From: Mycobacterium sp. GA-1199
GTDB taxonomy: Bacteria; Actinomycetota; Actinomycetes; Mycobacteriales; Mycobacteriaceae
Reading direction: 5' to 3'
Length of the DNA: 64,000 nt
NCBI RefSeq assembly: GCF_001500045.1
Contig: NZ_LQIX01000001.1
Location: 1-64,000 of the forward strand
Part shown: positions 8,788-17,608 of the stretch, one piece after another
Position numbering within the stretch: the stretch's first letter is position 1
Layout of the letters: every line of letters begins with the position of its first letter
Program-made: the position numbers and the translations under genes
Notes under the pieces: model-generated
The model's input: only the letters and a program-made list of their open reading frames with translations
The model's database searches: none
Told to the model about the DNA's origin: nothing

Positions 8788-9888
8788 TTAGTTGTAGTCC
8801 GTGCTGCCTTCGACGGGGCGAGTGGTGCTGACCAGCTTCGCGAAGCAGTGGTCGCGGTCGAACTCGTTGCTTCTGCACCACGCCAAGGCACCGTCGGCGG
8901 TCGGGAACGTAGCCCCCGCGATCGTCACCCAGAAGTTGGACTCCGAGAACGTCGACCAGTCTCCTGACCACAGCAACCGAGCACCGGGGTAGGCCTGACG
9001 GAGCCGCTGGTGCTCGGCCAGGATCGCCGAGTGTGTCCACGTGCGTCCTTCGGCGAATGATGCGAGCCGCTTGGAACTCAGTTGCGGCACCCAGGTATTG
9101 GCGAGAGTTGCTAGCACCATCGGGCGATCGCTCGCGGCAATCGCGCGCAGTTGGTTTCCGCTCGCGGTTTCGACATCGGGTTGTGAGGCCGGGTACGTCG
9201 GGGGTGCCGGCCGTGGGGCGGGACGGCTGGTGCTCTCGATGATGTTGGCCATCAGTGACGGCACGGTTGTCGACCCGCCGATCTGAGTGTCGTAGGTGAT
9301 TGACCCCTGCACCTCGACATACATTGTCACCCTGTCCTTCTCGACGAAATTGGCGACCATGTCCGCGTCATGAGCGGTGACGAGGGTGTTCTGGTCATAG
9401 TCGTAGACATCCGTCAACGGCGCGGGGCCCGTGTCAGCGCGGAAAGACGTCGCGCCCGTCGCGGGGTCGAACTGCGTTATCACCCCGTAGACGACGATCT
9501 TTCGGCCGGCCCACGCGTCGGGATCCTTGGCCATGAGCGCGAACTCACGCGTAGTCAGCGATTCGTATGTCGACCGGTCCAGACGCGTGGGGTCGTGGGT
9601 AGGCCGCGGTCCGGCGGGTTCTTGCGGTACTGCGGGTGCCGGCGTGTTCGGGGCGCTCGCGACGACGGTCGGGGACACGCCCGTCGAGTCGGTGTCGGTG
9701 GGGTCGTTTCCGCTGAGCTGAAGACCGACCAGCACGCCGACCGCCAGCACGAGGACCGCGACGCCTCCGGACAGTGAGGCGGCGACGACGGGATTTCGCC
9801 TGCCGCGCTTGGGGTCTGAATCGTCATAGCCATCGGGCCACGGTACGGTCGGCTGCTGATGGTCGTAGTACGGGTTGGGGTAGACCAT
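8788..9888 (-). CDS. Membrane-anchored hypothetical protein with extracytoplasmic domain
   Basis: 366 residues. A short proline- and tyrosine-rich cytoplasmic N-terminus (PNPYYDHQQP) is followed by one transmembrane helix at about 35-58, a Thr/Pro-rich linker to about 100, and an extracytoplasmic part. The middle part (about 105-215) has the alternating pattern of a small beta-barrel, OB-like domain (KIVVYGVITQFDPATG ... VEKDRVTMYVEVQGSI). The last 100 residues, with two cysteines near residue 340, are unassigned. I do not recognise a function. It is convergent with the cyclase gene, only 10 bp between stops. Confidence 0.75.
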   Translation of the reverse strand: MVYPNPYYDHQQPTVPWPDGYDDSDPKRGRRNPVVAASLSGGVAVLVLAVGVLVGLQLSGNDPTDTDSTGVSPTVVASAPNTPAPAVPQEPAGPRPTHDPTRLDRSTYESLTTREFALMAKDPDAWAGRKIVVYGVITQFDPATGATSFRADTGPAPLTDVYDYDQNTLVTAHDADMVANFVEKDRVTMYVEVQGSITYDTQIGGSTTVPSLMANIIESTSRPAPRPAPPTYPASQPDVETASGNQLRAIAASDRPMVLATLANTWVPQLSSKRLASFAEGRTWTHSAILAEHQRLRQAYPGARLLWSGDWSTFSESNFWVTIAGATFPTADGALAWCRSNEFDRDHCFAKLVSTTRPVEGSTDYN

Positions 9889-10087
9889 GGTGGCGTCCTT
9901 TGGGAGTGTCGGAATGGCGCGCGGCTAGCAGAGGCGTGTTGGCGGCGATCAGCACTGCCTGGGCTTCGGTGTAGGTGACGTTGTTGTTCCAGGCCACGTT
10001 GTCGACGGATGCCGGTGCGGCGGTTCCGACCGTGGCGGCGAAGCTCAGAGTCAGTGCCAGCGTGAGGCCGGCCATCGGTTTCTTCAT
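9824..10087 (-). CDS. Small secreted protein, hypothetical
   Basis: From the ATG at 10087, 87 residues: a clear signal peptide (MKKP, then hydrophobic to about residue 21, ending VGTAAPAS), then a short mature part with WNNNVTYTEAQAVLI. The last 65 bases overlap the start of the 366-residue membrane protein gene in another frame, and the C-terminal 25 residues look like shadow sequence. A frameshift that has lengthened the frame is possible. Only the signal peptide is strong evidence. Confidence 0.42.
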   Translation of the reverse strand: MKKPMAGLTLALTLSFAATVGTAAPASVDNVAWNNNVTYTEAQAVLIAANTPLLAARHSDTPKGRHHGLPQPVLRPSAADRTVARWL

Positions 10088-10570
10088 GGCGGTATTTCTC
10101 GGTCGTACGGGTTCGTGCGGTGGATGCGTCGGCTTCGGACGAGACGTGGTGCCAGGATGAAGCGCCTTCGCGCAGCGGTGCGACGTCATGTGGGCCGTGC
10201 TCGTGCTCGGCGCGACACGGCGAGACGGTCGCGCTGATCGTTGCTGCGGCGAATCGTGGCGCCGGTCTTAGGCGCGCATCATGTGTTTGTTCACTTGTAC
10301 TTGATTGCGGAAACTTCGACGAACACTCCCGTTTCGGCTTCCTCTGAGGTAAACGGTACGGAGATAGCCAGGCCGAGGAATCAGGGATTTCCCTATCATT
10401 AGTTTGTTGGAAGTCACTGACATGGGAGTCGATGACAGTCGTACCTCATGCGTCACAGGCGTAACGCCGAGTTGGCCGAACCACCTGGATCAGTAGAGCT
10501 CAGGCGTGCGCGGCAGCGCCCGAGTCTCGATTGGGGCCGCCTGCAGTCGCTGCGGCGCAGCGGCGCGCGG
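10088..10570. other. Intergenic stretch without recognisable gene
   Basis: Lies between the small secreted protein gene and the end of the amidase gene. Short open frames exist on both strands but none has a convincing start, codon pattern or known motif. GC content drops locally around 10280-10450, which would suit a promoter region. No tRNA or repeat was seen. Confidence 0.4.
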
Positions 10571-11272
10571 TCAGCGGAGGCCGGACTCGATGTCTGCGAC
10601 TGCTTTGGACGCCTCGGTCCCGCAGATGGTGCGGAGGTCGACCGTTCCGGCGGCGAGGAGGGCATCGACGCGGTTCGTGAGATCACCGTCGACGACGTGG
10701 GCGTAGAGGTTCGCACCTGGACACGAGGTGTCGTGGCTGGCGTCGCGGTGCCCGGCGAGCGTGTCGGTCGGGATGTCGAATCGCTGTGCTCCCCAGGCGA
10801 AGGCGAGCGCAGCGCCGTGGAGCTGCTCCTCGGTGATCTCCTCCTTGTCGAAGTCGCCCTCGCAGACGACCAGGAAGTGACCGGTCGGGTCGTAGTTCGT
10901 GGCGGTGTCGCCGACGAGTTCGGGCTTTCGCAGTTCGTAGATGTTGCCGTTGCGGTCGACGCTGAGGTGATAGGCGATGTCGATCCAGCCCTGGGTGTCC
11001 TGGTGATAGTGCTGATGCTGGCGCAGGCGTGCCGGCGCGTTGGCGTTGTCACCGAGGGCCACCGCGGTGTGGTGGATCGTCATGCGGACGGGGGTGTGGG
11101 GTGTGCCGCCGGCGTGGGGCGGCTGAGCACCCCAGGCGTTGCGGCACAAGATGTTCGGAGTAGACGGAGCCGCTGTTGCGAAGGGTGGCGGTGCGACGGT
11201 GGCGGCGGCTGCCAGGCCGGACAGTTGCAGGAGGCGTCGGCGGCTGAGTGCGAAGCGGTCGTCGGCGCGCAT
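10571..11272 (-). CDS. Tat-exported peptidoglycan amidase / PGRP-type N-acetylmuramoyl-L-alanine amidase
   Basis: 233 residues. The N-terminus is a twin-arginine signal (SRRRLLQLSG then an Ala-rich hydrophobic run). The mature part is an Amidase_2/PGRP domain with zinc ligands visible: His in TIHHTA, His in GHRDAS and Cys in TSCPG, plus the AYHLSVDRNGNIYELR strand holding the catalytic-site Tyr/His. It should cleave the amide between N-acetylmuramic acid and L-alanine of peptidoglycan outside the membrane. It starts 1 bp after the stop of the DUF3592 gene, so it is probably co-translated with it. Catalytic competence is inferred from intact ligands. Confidence 0.88.
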   Translation of the reverse strand: MRADDRFALSRRRLLQLSGLAAAATVAPPPFATAAPSTPNILCRNAWGAQPPHAGGTPHTPVRMTIHHTAVALGDNANAPARLRQHQHYHQDTQGWIDIAYHLSVDRNGNIYELRKPELVGDTATNYDPTGHFLVVCEGDFDKEEITEEQLHGAALAFAWGAQRFDIPTDTLAGHRDASHDTSCPGANLYAHVVDGDLTNRVDALLAAGTVDLRTICGTEASKAVADIESGLR

Positions 11273-11273
11273 G

Positions 11274-11735
11274 TCAGCCCATCAACGAGATGACAGCGGC
11301 GATTAGCACGGCGACGCCGAGCGCCGTCATCACCAACGATGAAGGGGCGCTTCGGCGTAGCACCGAGTTCATCGGGTTCTTCGGGTCAACCCAGACGTCG
11401 ACGGTTTGGCCGGGTGCGTATCGCGAGGCTTGGGCGGAGGCGATACCGCCCAGGCCCATGCCGAATCCGAGGGGTGTGCCGAACGCGGCGCGCTGCCCGA
11501 CGAAGGTCTGGCCGTTGACTTGGTATTGGTAGGCGACAACAGAGCGCTGCACGTTGGCGCCCATGCGTCCGGCGCCGGCCTGGGTCTGGTAGCCCGCGAC
11601 GCCTGAGCCGAGCATGGTCCCGGAGGCGCGCTGCCAGCCGAGGGCGCCGAGCAGTTGCAGGACGCCGGGGAGCCCGCGGAACAGCAGGAAGATCCCGATG
11701 ATCAGCAGCCCGATCTCGGTGACGTAGTTGGCCAC
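11274..11735 (-). CDS. DUF3592-type membrane protein
   Basis: 153 residues with a transmembrane helix at about 6-27, a glycine-rich extracytoplasmic domain containing the DUF3592 pattern (VAYQYQVNGQTFVGQRAAFG and PGQTVDVWVDPKNPMNSVL), and a C-terminal helix at about 133-152. The family's role is unknown. It directly precedes the amidase gene, with stop and start 1 bp apart, which suggests a shared envelope function. Confidence 0.8.
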   Translation of the reverse strand: MANYVTEIGLLIIGIFLLFRGLPGVLQLLGALGWQRASGTMLGSGVAGYQTQAGAGRMGANVQRSVVAYQYQVNGQTFVGQRAAFGTPLGFGMGLGGIASAQASRYAPGQTVDVWVDPKNPMNSVLRRSAPSSLVMTALGVAVLIAAVISLMG

Positions 11736-12028
11736 CGCCGGAGCCTAACGCGCTGATCAGTGCCGGGCGGTCGTTCAGCTGAGTCGGCGGCGAAACGCAG
11801 TTCTCGATGTCGTCCGGGCGGCAAATCGGGCTGCGTCACATTGTCGTGCGGTACATGATCTGGACCACGAGCAGACTGTCGCTTGAGTTTGCTCTGAGTC
11901 GACTGGGTGTACCTTCCGGATGTCTGTGACATCTGCTTTCAGTGACAGCAGGGACAGAGGATTCGATTGCTGAAGTGCTGGTGGGCGATTGGTCAGCGTA
12001 TAGGGGTGGTGGGTATCGTCCGCCGGCG

Positions 12029-12646
12029 ATGGGAAGACACTCATCCACCAAGGCGCGGCGGCGTCCGCGCTTGGCGGTCGTTGCAGGCGTGGTTATCGCC
12101 GCCACATTGTTTGTGGTCGGCGCAGACAGTTATCCGCACGTTGGTGACCCGGTTGCGTGCTGCGACGTCGCCGCGGCGCCACAATTACCGCCACCGGCGG
12201 TGAACCTGATGGCCGCACAACCGCCCGCCCCGAGTGTCCCACCCGTGTTGCCGCAGGGCAGGGCGCCGGAAACGGGACTGCAGGTCGACACGATTTTGGC
12301 GGCGCGTGCGGTCAGTGCGGAGTTCCCTGAGATCCTCACCATCGGCGGCGTGCGCTCCGATTCTTTGAAATGGCATCCGCACGGGTTGGCGATCGACGTG
12401 ATGATCCCGAATGCTCGCTCGGCGGCGGGGATCGAACTCGGAGATAAGGTCCTTGCCTACGTCATGGCGAACGCGGAACGCTTCGGCCTCGAGCACGCCA
12501 TCTGGCGACAGACCATATACCGCCCCAACGGCTCGAAGAATGTCATGTCGGACCGTGGCTCAGACACGGCCAACCACTACGACCATGTGCACATCGCCAC
12601 GGCCGGCGGCGGATATCCGCAAGAGGGCCAGGTCTACCTCCGCTGA
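12029..12646 (+). CDS. M15-like/VldE-type wall protein with N-terminal signal
   Basis: 205 residues from the ATG at 12029, chosen because MGRHSSTKARRRP is the standard N-terminus of exported mycobacterial cell-wall enzymes. An earlier in-frame GTG at 11942 would add 29 residues of low-complexity sequence. A hydrophobic anchor follows (about 16-33), then a Pro-rich linker, then a domain with SLKWHPHGLAIDVMIP and NHYDHVHIA. The paired H-x-x-G-x-A-x-D and H-x-x-H-V-H patterns are those of zinc-dependent LAS/M15-like peptidases, and the domain matches proteins annotated ARB_07466-like in mycobacteria. Exact activity is not established. A decayed second copy lies at 26845-27032. Confidence 0.8.
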   Translation: MGRHSSTKARRRPRLAVVAGVVIAATLFVVGADSYPHVGDPVACCDVAAAPQLPPPAVNLMAAQPPAPSVPPVLPQGRAPETGLQVDTILAARAVSAEFPEILTIGGVRSDSLKWHPHGLAIDVMIPNARSAAGIELGDKVLAYVMANAERFGLEHAIWRQTIYRPNGSKNVMSDRGSDTANHYDHVHIATAGGGYPQEGQVYLR

Positions 12647-12912
12647 CTCGCACCGCGGGTGAAGTCGTCAATTGCCCAACGCTCCAGCATCTTTCGTGTT
12701 GATTGGCGAATCGGCGCTCTCGTGACACCGGTGTCGTTCGCGGAGGAGTCAGACGAGCGGCCTTGTTGCCTCACGCGAACAGAGATGGGCGCGTTGCGTT
12801 CTCGTTGCGCCCCAACCTCTCTGCGACCAGATCATCGTTGTGTCTGGCGGCCGCATTGGCGAGCTGCGGGTCTCGGCGTGGATGGGCGGAACGCGAACGT
12901 ACGCTGAAGTGC

Positions 12913-13467
12913 GTGAGCAAGCAGGATCGCATCCGCTGGGAAGAGCGATACCGGAACCGTACGACGCCGGGTGTATCCGCAGCCGAGATTCCTGCGGTGT
13001 TCGCTCCCTTCGAGGCCGAGTTCCCCACTCGGGGTCGGGCACTGGATCTGGCATGCGGTCAGGGGGTCGCCGGCGTGTGGCTTGCCCGCCGCGGGCTCGA
13101 TGTCCTGGGTCTCGACATCTCGGCGACAGCCATCGATCAGGCACGGGAGCTCGCGGCGCAGGCCGGCGTGGAGGAGCGGTGTCAGTTCGATGTGGTCGAT
13201 CTCGATGACGGCCTACCGGCGGGCCCGGCTATCGACGTCGTCATGTGTCACCGCTTCCGTGATTCTCGGCTCGATCGGTGCATCGTCGATCGATTGGCAC
13301 CCGCTGGGCTGCTGGCGATCTCAGCGCTGAGCGTGGTCGGCGCTGGGGCCGGGCGCTTCCGGGTGCAGCCGGGCGAGTTGACTGCGGCGTTCGCTCAGCT
13401 CGAGGTCATCGCCGCGGGCGAAGGCGACGGCGAAGCGTGGCTGCTGGCAAGGAAACCGGCACGATAG
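12913..13467 (+). CDS. Class I SAM-dependent methyltransferase
   Basis: 184 residues from a GTG at 12913 (VSKQDRIRWEERY...). Motif I is visible as ALDLACGQGVAGVWLARRG, with the acidic ribose contact in VLGLDISATAIDQAR and a motif II/III region VDLDDGLP. The C-terminal half is compact, of TehB/YdaC-like small-methyltransferase size. Substrate is unknown. The stretch from 12647 to 12912 before it has no supported gene. Confidence 0.82.
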   Translation: MSKQDRIRWEERYRNRTTPGVSAAEIPAVFAPFEAEFPTRGRALDLACGQGVAGVWLARRGLDVLGLDISATAIDQARELAAQAGVEERCQFDVVDLDDGLPAGPAIDVVMCHRFRDSRLDRCIVDRLAPAGLLAISALSVVGAGAGRFRVQPGELTAAFAQLEVIAAGEGDGEAWLLARKPAR

Positions 13468-13503
13468 CGGTACCGTTCGTCCGGTCTGTCTGACGCGGAG
13501 TAA

Positions 13504-13518
13504 GCCGCGCATCGCGGC
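13504..13518. terminator. Short hairpin between convergent genes
   Basis: GCCGCG and CGCGGC flank a three-base CAT loop. It sits between the stops of the methyltransferase (13467) and the gene ending at 13535, where a bidirectional terminator is expected. There is no U-tract. Confidence 0.38.
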
Positions 13519-13534
13519 GGTGGGTGAGGCGCGG

Positions 13535-14167
13535 TTAGATCGTCCGCTGTGCGACGAAGTCGGCGAAGTGGCGAAGGTCGATGGCGCCTGCAGCGAGTGC
13601 GTCGCCGATCGTCGTCTCGCCGACCCGGTCCCAGATCGAGAGCCGGCAGAGCCGGGGAGTCTGCGCCTGTAGCGCCGCAATGTCTTTGACCGCATCGTAG
13701 AGCGCGCGTTGCTTCCATCGAGGTGAGCCAAGCCCGTCCAGAACACCGGGTGGACTCGGCGGCCCGAACATCGCCTCGCAGGACGGAGTCGTCCACCGCT
13801 TACCCCACTTCCCTGCGGCGAGGCATTGCGTCTCGAAGTCGCTGCACAGGCCGAGATACGTGTCGCGCCATGGAAGGGCCGTCGCCCACCGCCGATGGAG
13901 CGTTTGAGCCCGGTAGCGGTTGAAGTGCAGCTCCTCGTCGAGTTCGATCACCAGCCCGCCCGAGAACACCAGGTCCCACGCCCCGGGTCGCAATCGCGGC
14001 ATCGGTGTCTGTCCGCCGAGCGACTCAAACAACCCGGCGACCCGCTCACGAGCTTGTGAGCCGAGGGCATCGAGCCGAGGAGCAGGTGGAGCACTAGTGG
14101 CCACAGTGAATCCGGCACGGGCCATGAGATTTTGCAGAGCCTGTGCTCGAGCGCCTGTGCGGACCAC
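13535..14167 (-). CDS. Hypothetical protein with possible nuclease-like core
   Basis: 210 residues. The central stretch (about 62-85) reads WDLVFSGGLVIELDEELHFNRYR, in which an Asp, a beta-strand, then E-L-D-E gives an arrangement reminiscent of a PD-(D/E)XK nuclease, though the Lys is not in the usual place. The rest is rich in Trp and Arg and has no other motif I know. It stands alone, convergent with the methyltransferase. I consider it a real gene on coding pattern but make no functional claim. Confidence 0.65.
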   Translation of the reverse strand: MVRTGARAQALQNLMARAGFTVATSAPPAPRLDALGSQARERVAGLFESLGGQTPMPRLRPGAWDLVFSGGLVIELDEELHFNRYRAQTLHRRWATALPWRDTYLGLCSDFETQCLAAGKWGKRWTTPSCEAMFGPPSPPGVLDGLGSPRWKQRALYDAVKDIAALQAQTPRLCRLSIWDRVGETTIGDALAAGAIDLRHFADFVAQRTI

Positions 14168-14247
14168 GGGGATCAGTGTGGCATCTCGGCGGGTTTACTC
14201 TCCGCGCCTACGCGCTGTTTGACCGCTCGGAAGGTTGAGGCGAGGTT

Positions 14248-15810
14248 TCAGCTGAGGTCGTCGAGCACTTGGTAGGCGGCGTTATATCCGGGGATGAAGG
14301 TGATACCGGGGCCCCCGTGACAGCCGGCGCCGCCGAGGTATAGCCCGTCGATGCCGATCGGTAGATCGCGGAAACCCTTCGGGCCGGGCCGGTTCGGGCC
14401 CATGAGGTCGGGGTGCAGCAGGCCGTGGCAGAAGTCGCCGGCGGGAGCGCCGAACATGGTGTTCATGTGGTACGGCGTGAAGGTGATGTGCCGGATTTGG
14501 ATGTCTTTGAAGTTCGGCGCGTAGCGGGTGATCTTGTCGATGACGCGCTGAGCCATCTCGTTCTTCAAGTGCCCGTGCTGGTCGCGGGGCGTCTCGACCG
14601 GAAACGCGTAGGCGTAGGCGCTGGCGGCGTGCTTGCCGGGTGGGGCCATGTTCGGGTCGTGCACGGACGGGATCTGGACGCCCAGCGACGGGTTGTCGGG
14701 AACGATGCCACGGCAGGCGTTTTCCCATTGGCGTTGTTGTTCCTCGGGTGAGCCGAAGATGCCGACGGACGGCTGCATGCCGGGCTCGTTGAGCAGGTCG
14801 TACGGCGGGGCGAATTCGGGGAGGCCGTCGAGGGCAAAGTGCATCTGGACGAAGGACGCGCGGTGGTCGCGGTCCTGGAGTCGTTCGAGCAGCTGCGGTG
14901 AGAGGTGCTCGGGCTCAACGAGTTCGGTGAGGGTGGTGTCGGGGGAGAGGTTGGACACGACGATGGGTGCGGTGATGGTGCCGGCGTTCTTGCAGCGGAC
15001 ACCGGTGACCTTGCCGTTGTCGACGAGGATCTGCTCGACCTTAGTGCGGTAGCGGATCTCACCGCCGCGGCTTTCGAACATCTCGCGCAGGTGCTCGGTG
15101 AGGGCGCCGATGCCGCCTTCGAGTTTGGTCATCATTGCGGTGCTCTCGTCGGGGACGGCGAGGGCGAAGGCCAGGCAGGTCGCGCTGCCGGGGGTGTAGG
15201 GCCCGCGGTAGGTGGAGTTGATGGCGAGGAAGGCGAGCATGCCGCGCATGACGGCGTGGCGCTTGCGGTCGGGCAGGTAGCGGTCGATGACGTCCATTGC
15301 GGAGCCGAACAGTGTTTCGTGGACGGCACGTCGCTCGGATTCGTTTGTGGCGCAGGCGTACATCTCGTCGATGGTTTTGGGTGGTTTGCGGACGTCGAAG
15401 CGGCCGAGTGCTCGGGCGGGGCCTTGGCTCCAGGCGATGAGTTCGGCCATGCCGGTGACGGCGTCGGTGCCGTGCTTGTCGGCGAGGTGGGTCATCAGTT
15501 GCATGGGGTCGCGGTAGAAGACCATGGCTTCTTCGCCGGCCTCACCGATGTTGACCGACATGACGTCGGAGTCGACGGTGGGCAGGGTGTCAAGGCCGAG
15601 GTCCTTGGTGATCTCGCTCGGGGTGGGGAACTGGACGGACCCGGCGATCTCGTAGCGGAAGCCTTCGATGAGTTCGACGGTGGCGGCCATGCCGCCGGCG
15701 TAAGTGTTGGCCTCGAGGCACAGGGTGCGCAGGCCGGCGCGTTGGAGGATGGCGGCGGCGGTCAGCCCGTTGTGGCCGGCGCCGACGACGATCGCGTCGA
15801 AGTCGCTCAT
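14248..15810 (-). CDS. FAD-dependent oxidoreductase, phytoene-desaturase/PYROXD2-like
   Basis: 520 residues. The first 35 carry the FAD-binding VVGAGHNGLTAAAILQRAG, and residues 34-45 have the LEANTYAGG motif typical of CrtI-like amine-oxidase-fold enzymes. The C-terminus has the matching flavin motif (GLYLGGAGCHGGPGITFIPG). The family includes carotenoid desaturases and PYROXD2-like proteins, and the substrate cannot be told apart here. It is divergent from a TetR regulator with palindromic sites between them, so repression by that regulator is likely. Confidence 0.88.
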   Translation of the reverse strand: MSDFDAIVVGAGHNGLTAAAILQRAGLRTLCLEANTYAGGMAATVELIEGFRYEIAGSVQFPTPSEITKDLGLDTLPTVDSDVMSVNIGEAGEEAMVFYRDPMQLMTHLADKHGTDAVTGMAELIAWSQGPARALGRFDVRKPPKTIDEMYACATNESERRAVHETLFGSAMDVIDRYLPDRKRHAVMRGMLAFLAINSTYRGPYTPGSATCLAFALAVPDESTAMMTKLEGGIGALTEHLREMFESRGGEIRYRTKVEQILVDNGKVTGVRCKNAGTITAPIVVSNLSPDTTLTELVEPEHLSPQLLERLQDRDHRASFVQMHFALDGLPEFAPPYDLLNEPGMQPSVGIFGSPEEQQRQWENACRGIVPDNPSLGVQIPSVHDPNMAPPGKHAASAYAYAFPVETPRDQHGHLKNEMAQRVIDKITRYAPNFKDIQIRHITFTPYHMNTMFGAPAGDFCHGLLHPDLMGPNRPGPKGFRDLPIGIDGLYLGGAGCHGGPGITFIPGYNAAYQVLDDLS

Positions 15811-15822
15811 GCGGGGCAGGTT

Positions 15823-15838
15823 ATGTCAGCACTGACAT
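15823..15838. promoter_or_regulatory. Candidate TetR operator (palindrome 1)
   Basis: ATGTCAG and CTGACAT form 7-bp inverted arms around a CA centre. It sits 13 bp upstream of the oxidoreductase start and 46 bp upstream of the TetR start, a normal place for an operator serving both divergent genes. Confidence 0.55.
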
Positions 15839-15854
15839 GATTGTGGCGGTACTG

Positions 15855-15864
15855 ACAAATTTGT
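15855..15864. promoter_or_regulatory. Candidate operator palindrome 2
   Basis: ACAAATTTGT is a perfect 10-base palindrome preceded by CTG, so CTGACAAATTTGT also repeats the CTGACA half-site of the first palindrome. It lies 19 bp before the TetR ATG and may be a second binding site or overlap the TetR promoter. Confidence 0.4.
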
Positions 15865-15883
15865 GGGATACGATCGGCGCACT

Positions 15884-16480
15884 ATGGCAGCACCGGTCAA
15901 CCTGCATCAGCAGCGCAGTCAGGCGACCAAAGAGGCGCTGCGGCGGGTGGCGTTGGCGCGGTTCGCGAAGGACGGGTTCGCGAACGTGACCGTTTCGCAG
16001 CTGGCCGAGGAGGCCGGCGTCACCGAGCGGACGTTCTTCCGGCACTTCCCGACGAAGGAAGCGGTGCTGTTCGCGGACTACGAGACGCACCTGGAGTGGC
16101 TGGCCGAGGCGCTGGCGCGGCGGCCGGCGTCGGAATCGCTGTTCGATGCGGTGATGGCGAGTGTCGGAAGCTTCCCGCACGATCTGGAGGTGGTGCGCCA
16201 GGCGGCGCTGCTGCGAGCGAGCCTGATCGGTGAGCGGGCGGCCGGTCACCTGCGGGTGGTGCAAGCGTCGTTCGCGGCGGTGATCACCGACTTCGTGCGG
16301 ACGCGATATGCCGGCGTGGCGGGAATCGAGTTGAAAGCCGAGGTGGCGGGGGCCGTGCTGGCGGCGGCACTTGTTGTGGCCGTGGAGAACTGGGGGCGGG
16401 GTGGATGCGCTGGGGAACTCGGGCAGACCGTCTCTGACAGCGTGGGGTTGGTGCGATCTGGGCTGGCGCCATTGCAGTAA
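15884..16480 (+). CDS. TetR/AcrR family transcriptional regulator
   Basis: 198 residues from the ATG at 15884 (MAAPVNLHQQ); an upstream in-frame start at 15863 would lie within the operator region and lacks a ribosome site. Residues 15-60 are the TetR helix-turn-helix (ALARFAKDGFANVTVSQLAEEAGVTERTFFRHFPTKEAVL). The C-terminal ligand domain is alpha-helical and divergent. It most likely represses itself and the divergent CrtI-like oxidoreductase. The ligand is unknown. Confidence 0.9.
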   Translation: MAAPVNLHQQRSQATKEALRRVALARFAKDGFANVTVSQLAEEAGVTERTFFRHFPTKEAVLFADYETHLEWLAEALARRPASESLFDAVMASVGSFPHDLEVVRQAALLRASLIGERAAGHLRVVQASFAAVITDFVRTRYAGVAGIELKAEVAGAVLAAALVVAVENWGRGGCAGELGQTVSDSVGLVRSGLAPLQ

Positions 16481-16825
16481 CCCGACGGCTGGAAGGTCAC
16501 CGAGGCGTAGTCGTGTCCATGGTCGCCACTTTCGGATACCGCCGCTGTGCATCTGCGTACCTACGGGCCGCGTTCAGCCAATTTCAAACCTGGGTACCGC
16601 ACAACTGAGGGTTCGCGACCGCGTGTTCCCCCGGCGATATGCAGCTCCCATCGGGACTTCGACCGTTCAACGACAACGGTGTGCACGGTTCGGTGCCGAT
16701 GAGCATGCCCCGTGTTAGCAGCAAACGCCTAGTCGCGCGCCTCTTGAAGAGTGGATGTCCGCATCGACGCACACGCGTGACATAGATACGTACCCGCGGA
16801 CGGTTCCGGACGGATCTCGCATAGA
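16481..16825. other. Intergenic stretch, no supported gene
   Basis: Only short frames with atypical composition are present. A minus-strand frame covering 16584-16853 has no start signal and no recognisable motif. The sequence borders the exonuclease pseudogene and may be decayed accessory DNA. Confidence 0.4.
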
Positions 16826-17190
16826 TCAGCGCTGCGCAGCAGTCGCACGCCACAATGCCGTCATTGCATGCACTGCAATAAACTTGGCTGCAATATCCGC
16901 ATCGGACTTAGCGGCCTGATCCAGGAAAGGCAGGTCGAAGCGGAGCAAATGTGACCGACAAGAGGATCAATATCCGCTAGATGCGTCGTCAGCGAGCGGA
17001 GGGCTACCTCGAGCGGGACCGGGTCGTTGCTGGCTGGAGTGGGTCGTATGACTCCATCGGGCAACTGGACGGTGAGGTCCAGGATGGGACTGCCGTCCAG
17101 TCGGCTCAGGGCGATCTCGGTGATGAAATCCTGAGCGCGGTTGAGTCCGGTTGGTTCCAAATCCAGGATGGCGACGCGGTGCGGCGCCAC
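16826..17190 (-). pseudogene. 3'-5' exonuclease (DEDD superfamily) remnant, frameshifted
   Basis: From the ATG at 17190 the frame reads VAILDLEPTGLNRAQDFITEIAL, with the ExoI D-x-E motif (DLEPTG) of DnaQ-like exonucleases, and runs to ...DPLVGH. There the frame is lost. Moving by one base after GGTCAC restores the expected ExoII-like continuation LLRFDLPFLDQAAK and on to VHAMTALW, ending at a TGA at 16826-16828. Family members continue well past this point with the ExoIII motif, which is absent. So it is both frameshifted and truncated. Confidence 0.68.
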
Positions 17191-17608
17191 GCGCTCAGGG
17201 CGCGGGACGTCACCTTCAACACGGCCTGCGACGGACGACGAACTGGTCCCTTCTCATGGCAAACCAGTGGTCGCATAACGCTGGCAGGCGACAGGGCGGT
17301 CCTTTCGAAGCTGCTGCAGCGATGTCAATGAATTGCCCGCCGATCGGATGATTGAACACTACCTGGGCGGCAACCAGCTCTTGGGGCGCCGGGTAGCGAT
17401 GACAGCGGTTGAACACCCGACCTGTCGAGACGCTGTGCGGGTCTCGGAGACGATTACCTACCTCTGTATCAGGAACGCGTATGCAGCTGATTCTCGGCGA
17501 AAAATTCGCCGCCGCTTCGGTTCAACTTGTACGCGTCTAGGGCGGAGGGCCTCACCATTGTGACAGCATGCATGCGATGCAATCAGGGGGAGCGGTAACG
17601 GTAGGGGA
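17191..17608. other. Stretch upstream of the Macro-TIR gene, no supported gene
   Basis: No frame shows a convincing product. A small minus-strand frame around 17216-17416 has no motif and probably belongs to decayed sequence upstream of the exonuclease remnant. The last 50 bp include GCATGCATGC and, at 17602-17608, AGGGGAG, which serves the next gene. Confidence 0.4.

Noticed and set aside
10268..10456. 62-codon minus-strand frame
   Set aside because: No ribosome site, no motif, lies in low-coding-quality sequence.
14905..15840. 311-codon plus-strand frame opposite the CrtI-like gene
   Set aside because: Glycine/valine/aspartate-rich shadow; no motif and it runs through the promoter region of both genes.
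16584..16853. 89-codon minus-strand frame with several cysteines
   Set aside because: Considered as a zinc ribbon but spacing fits no known family, and it overlaps the exonuclease remnant in another frame.
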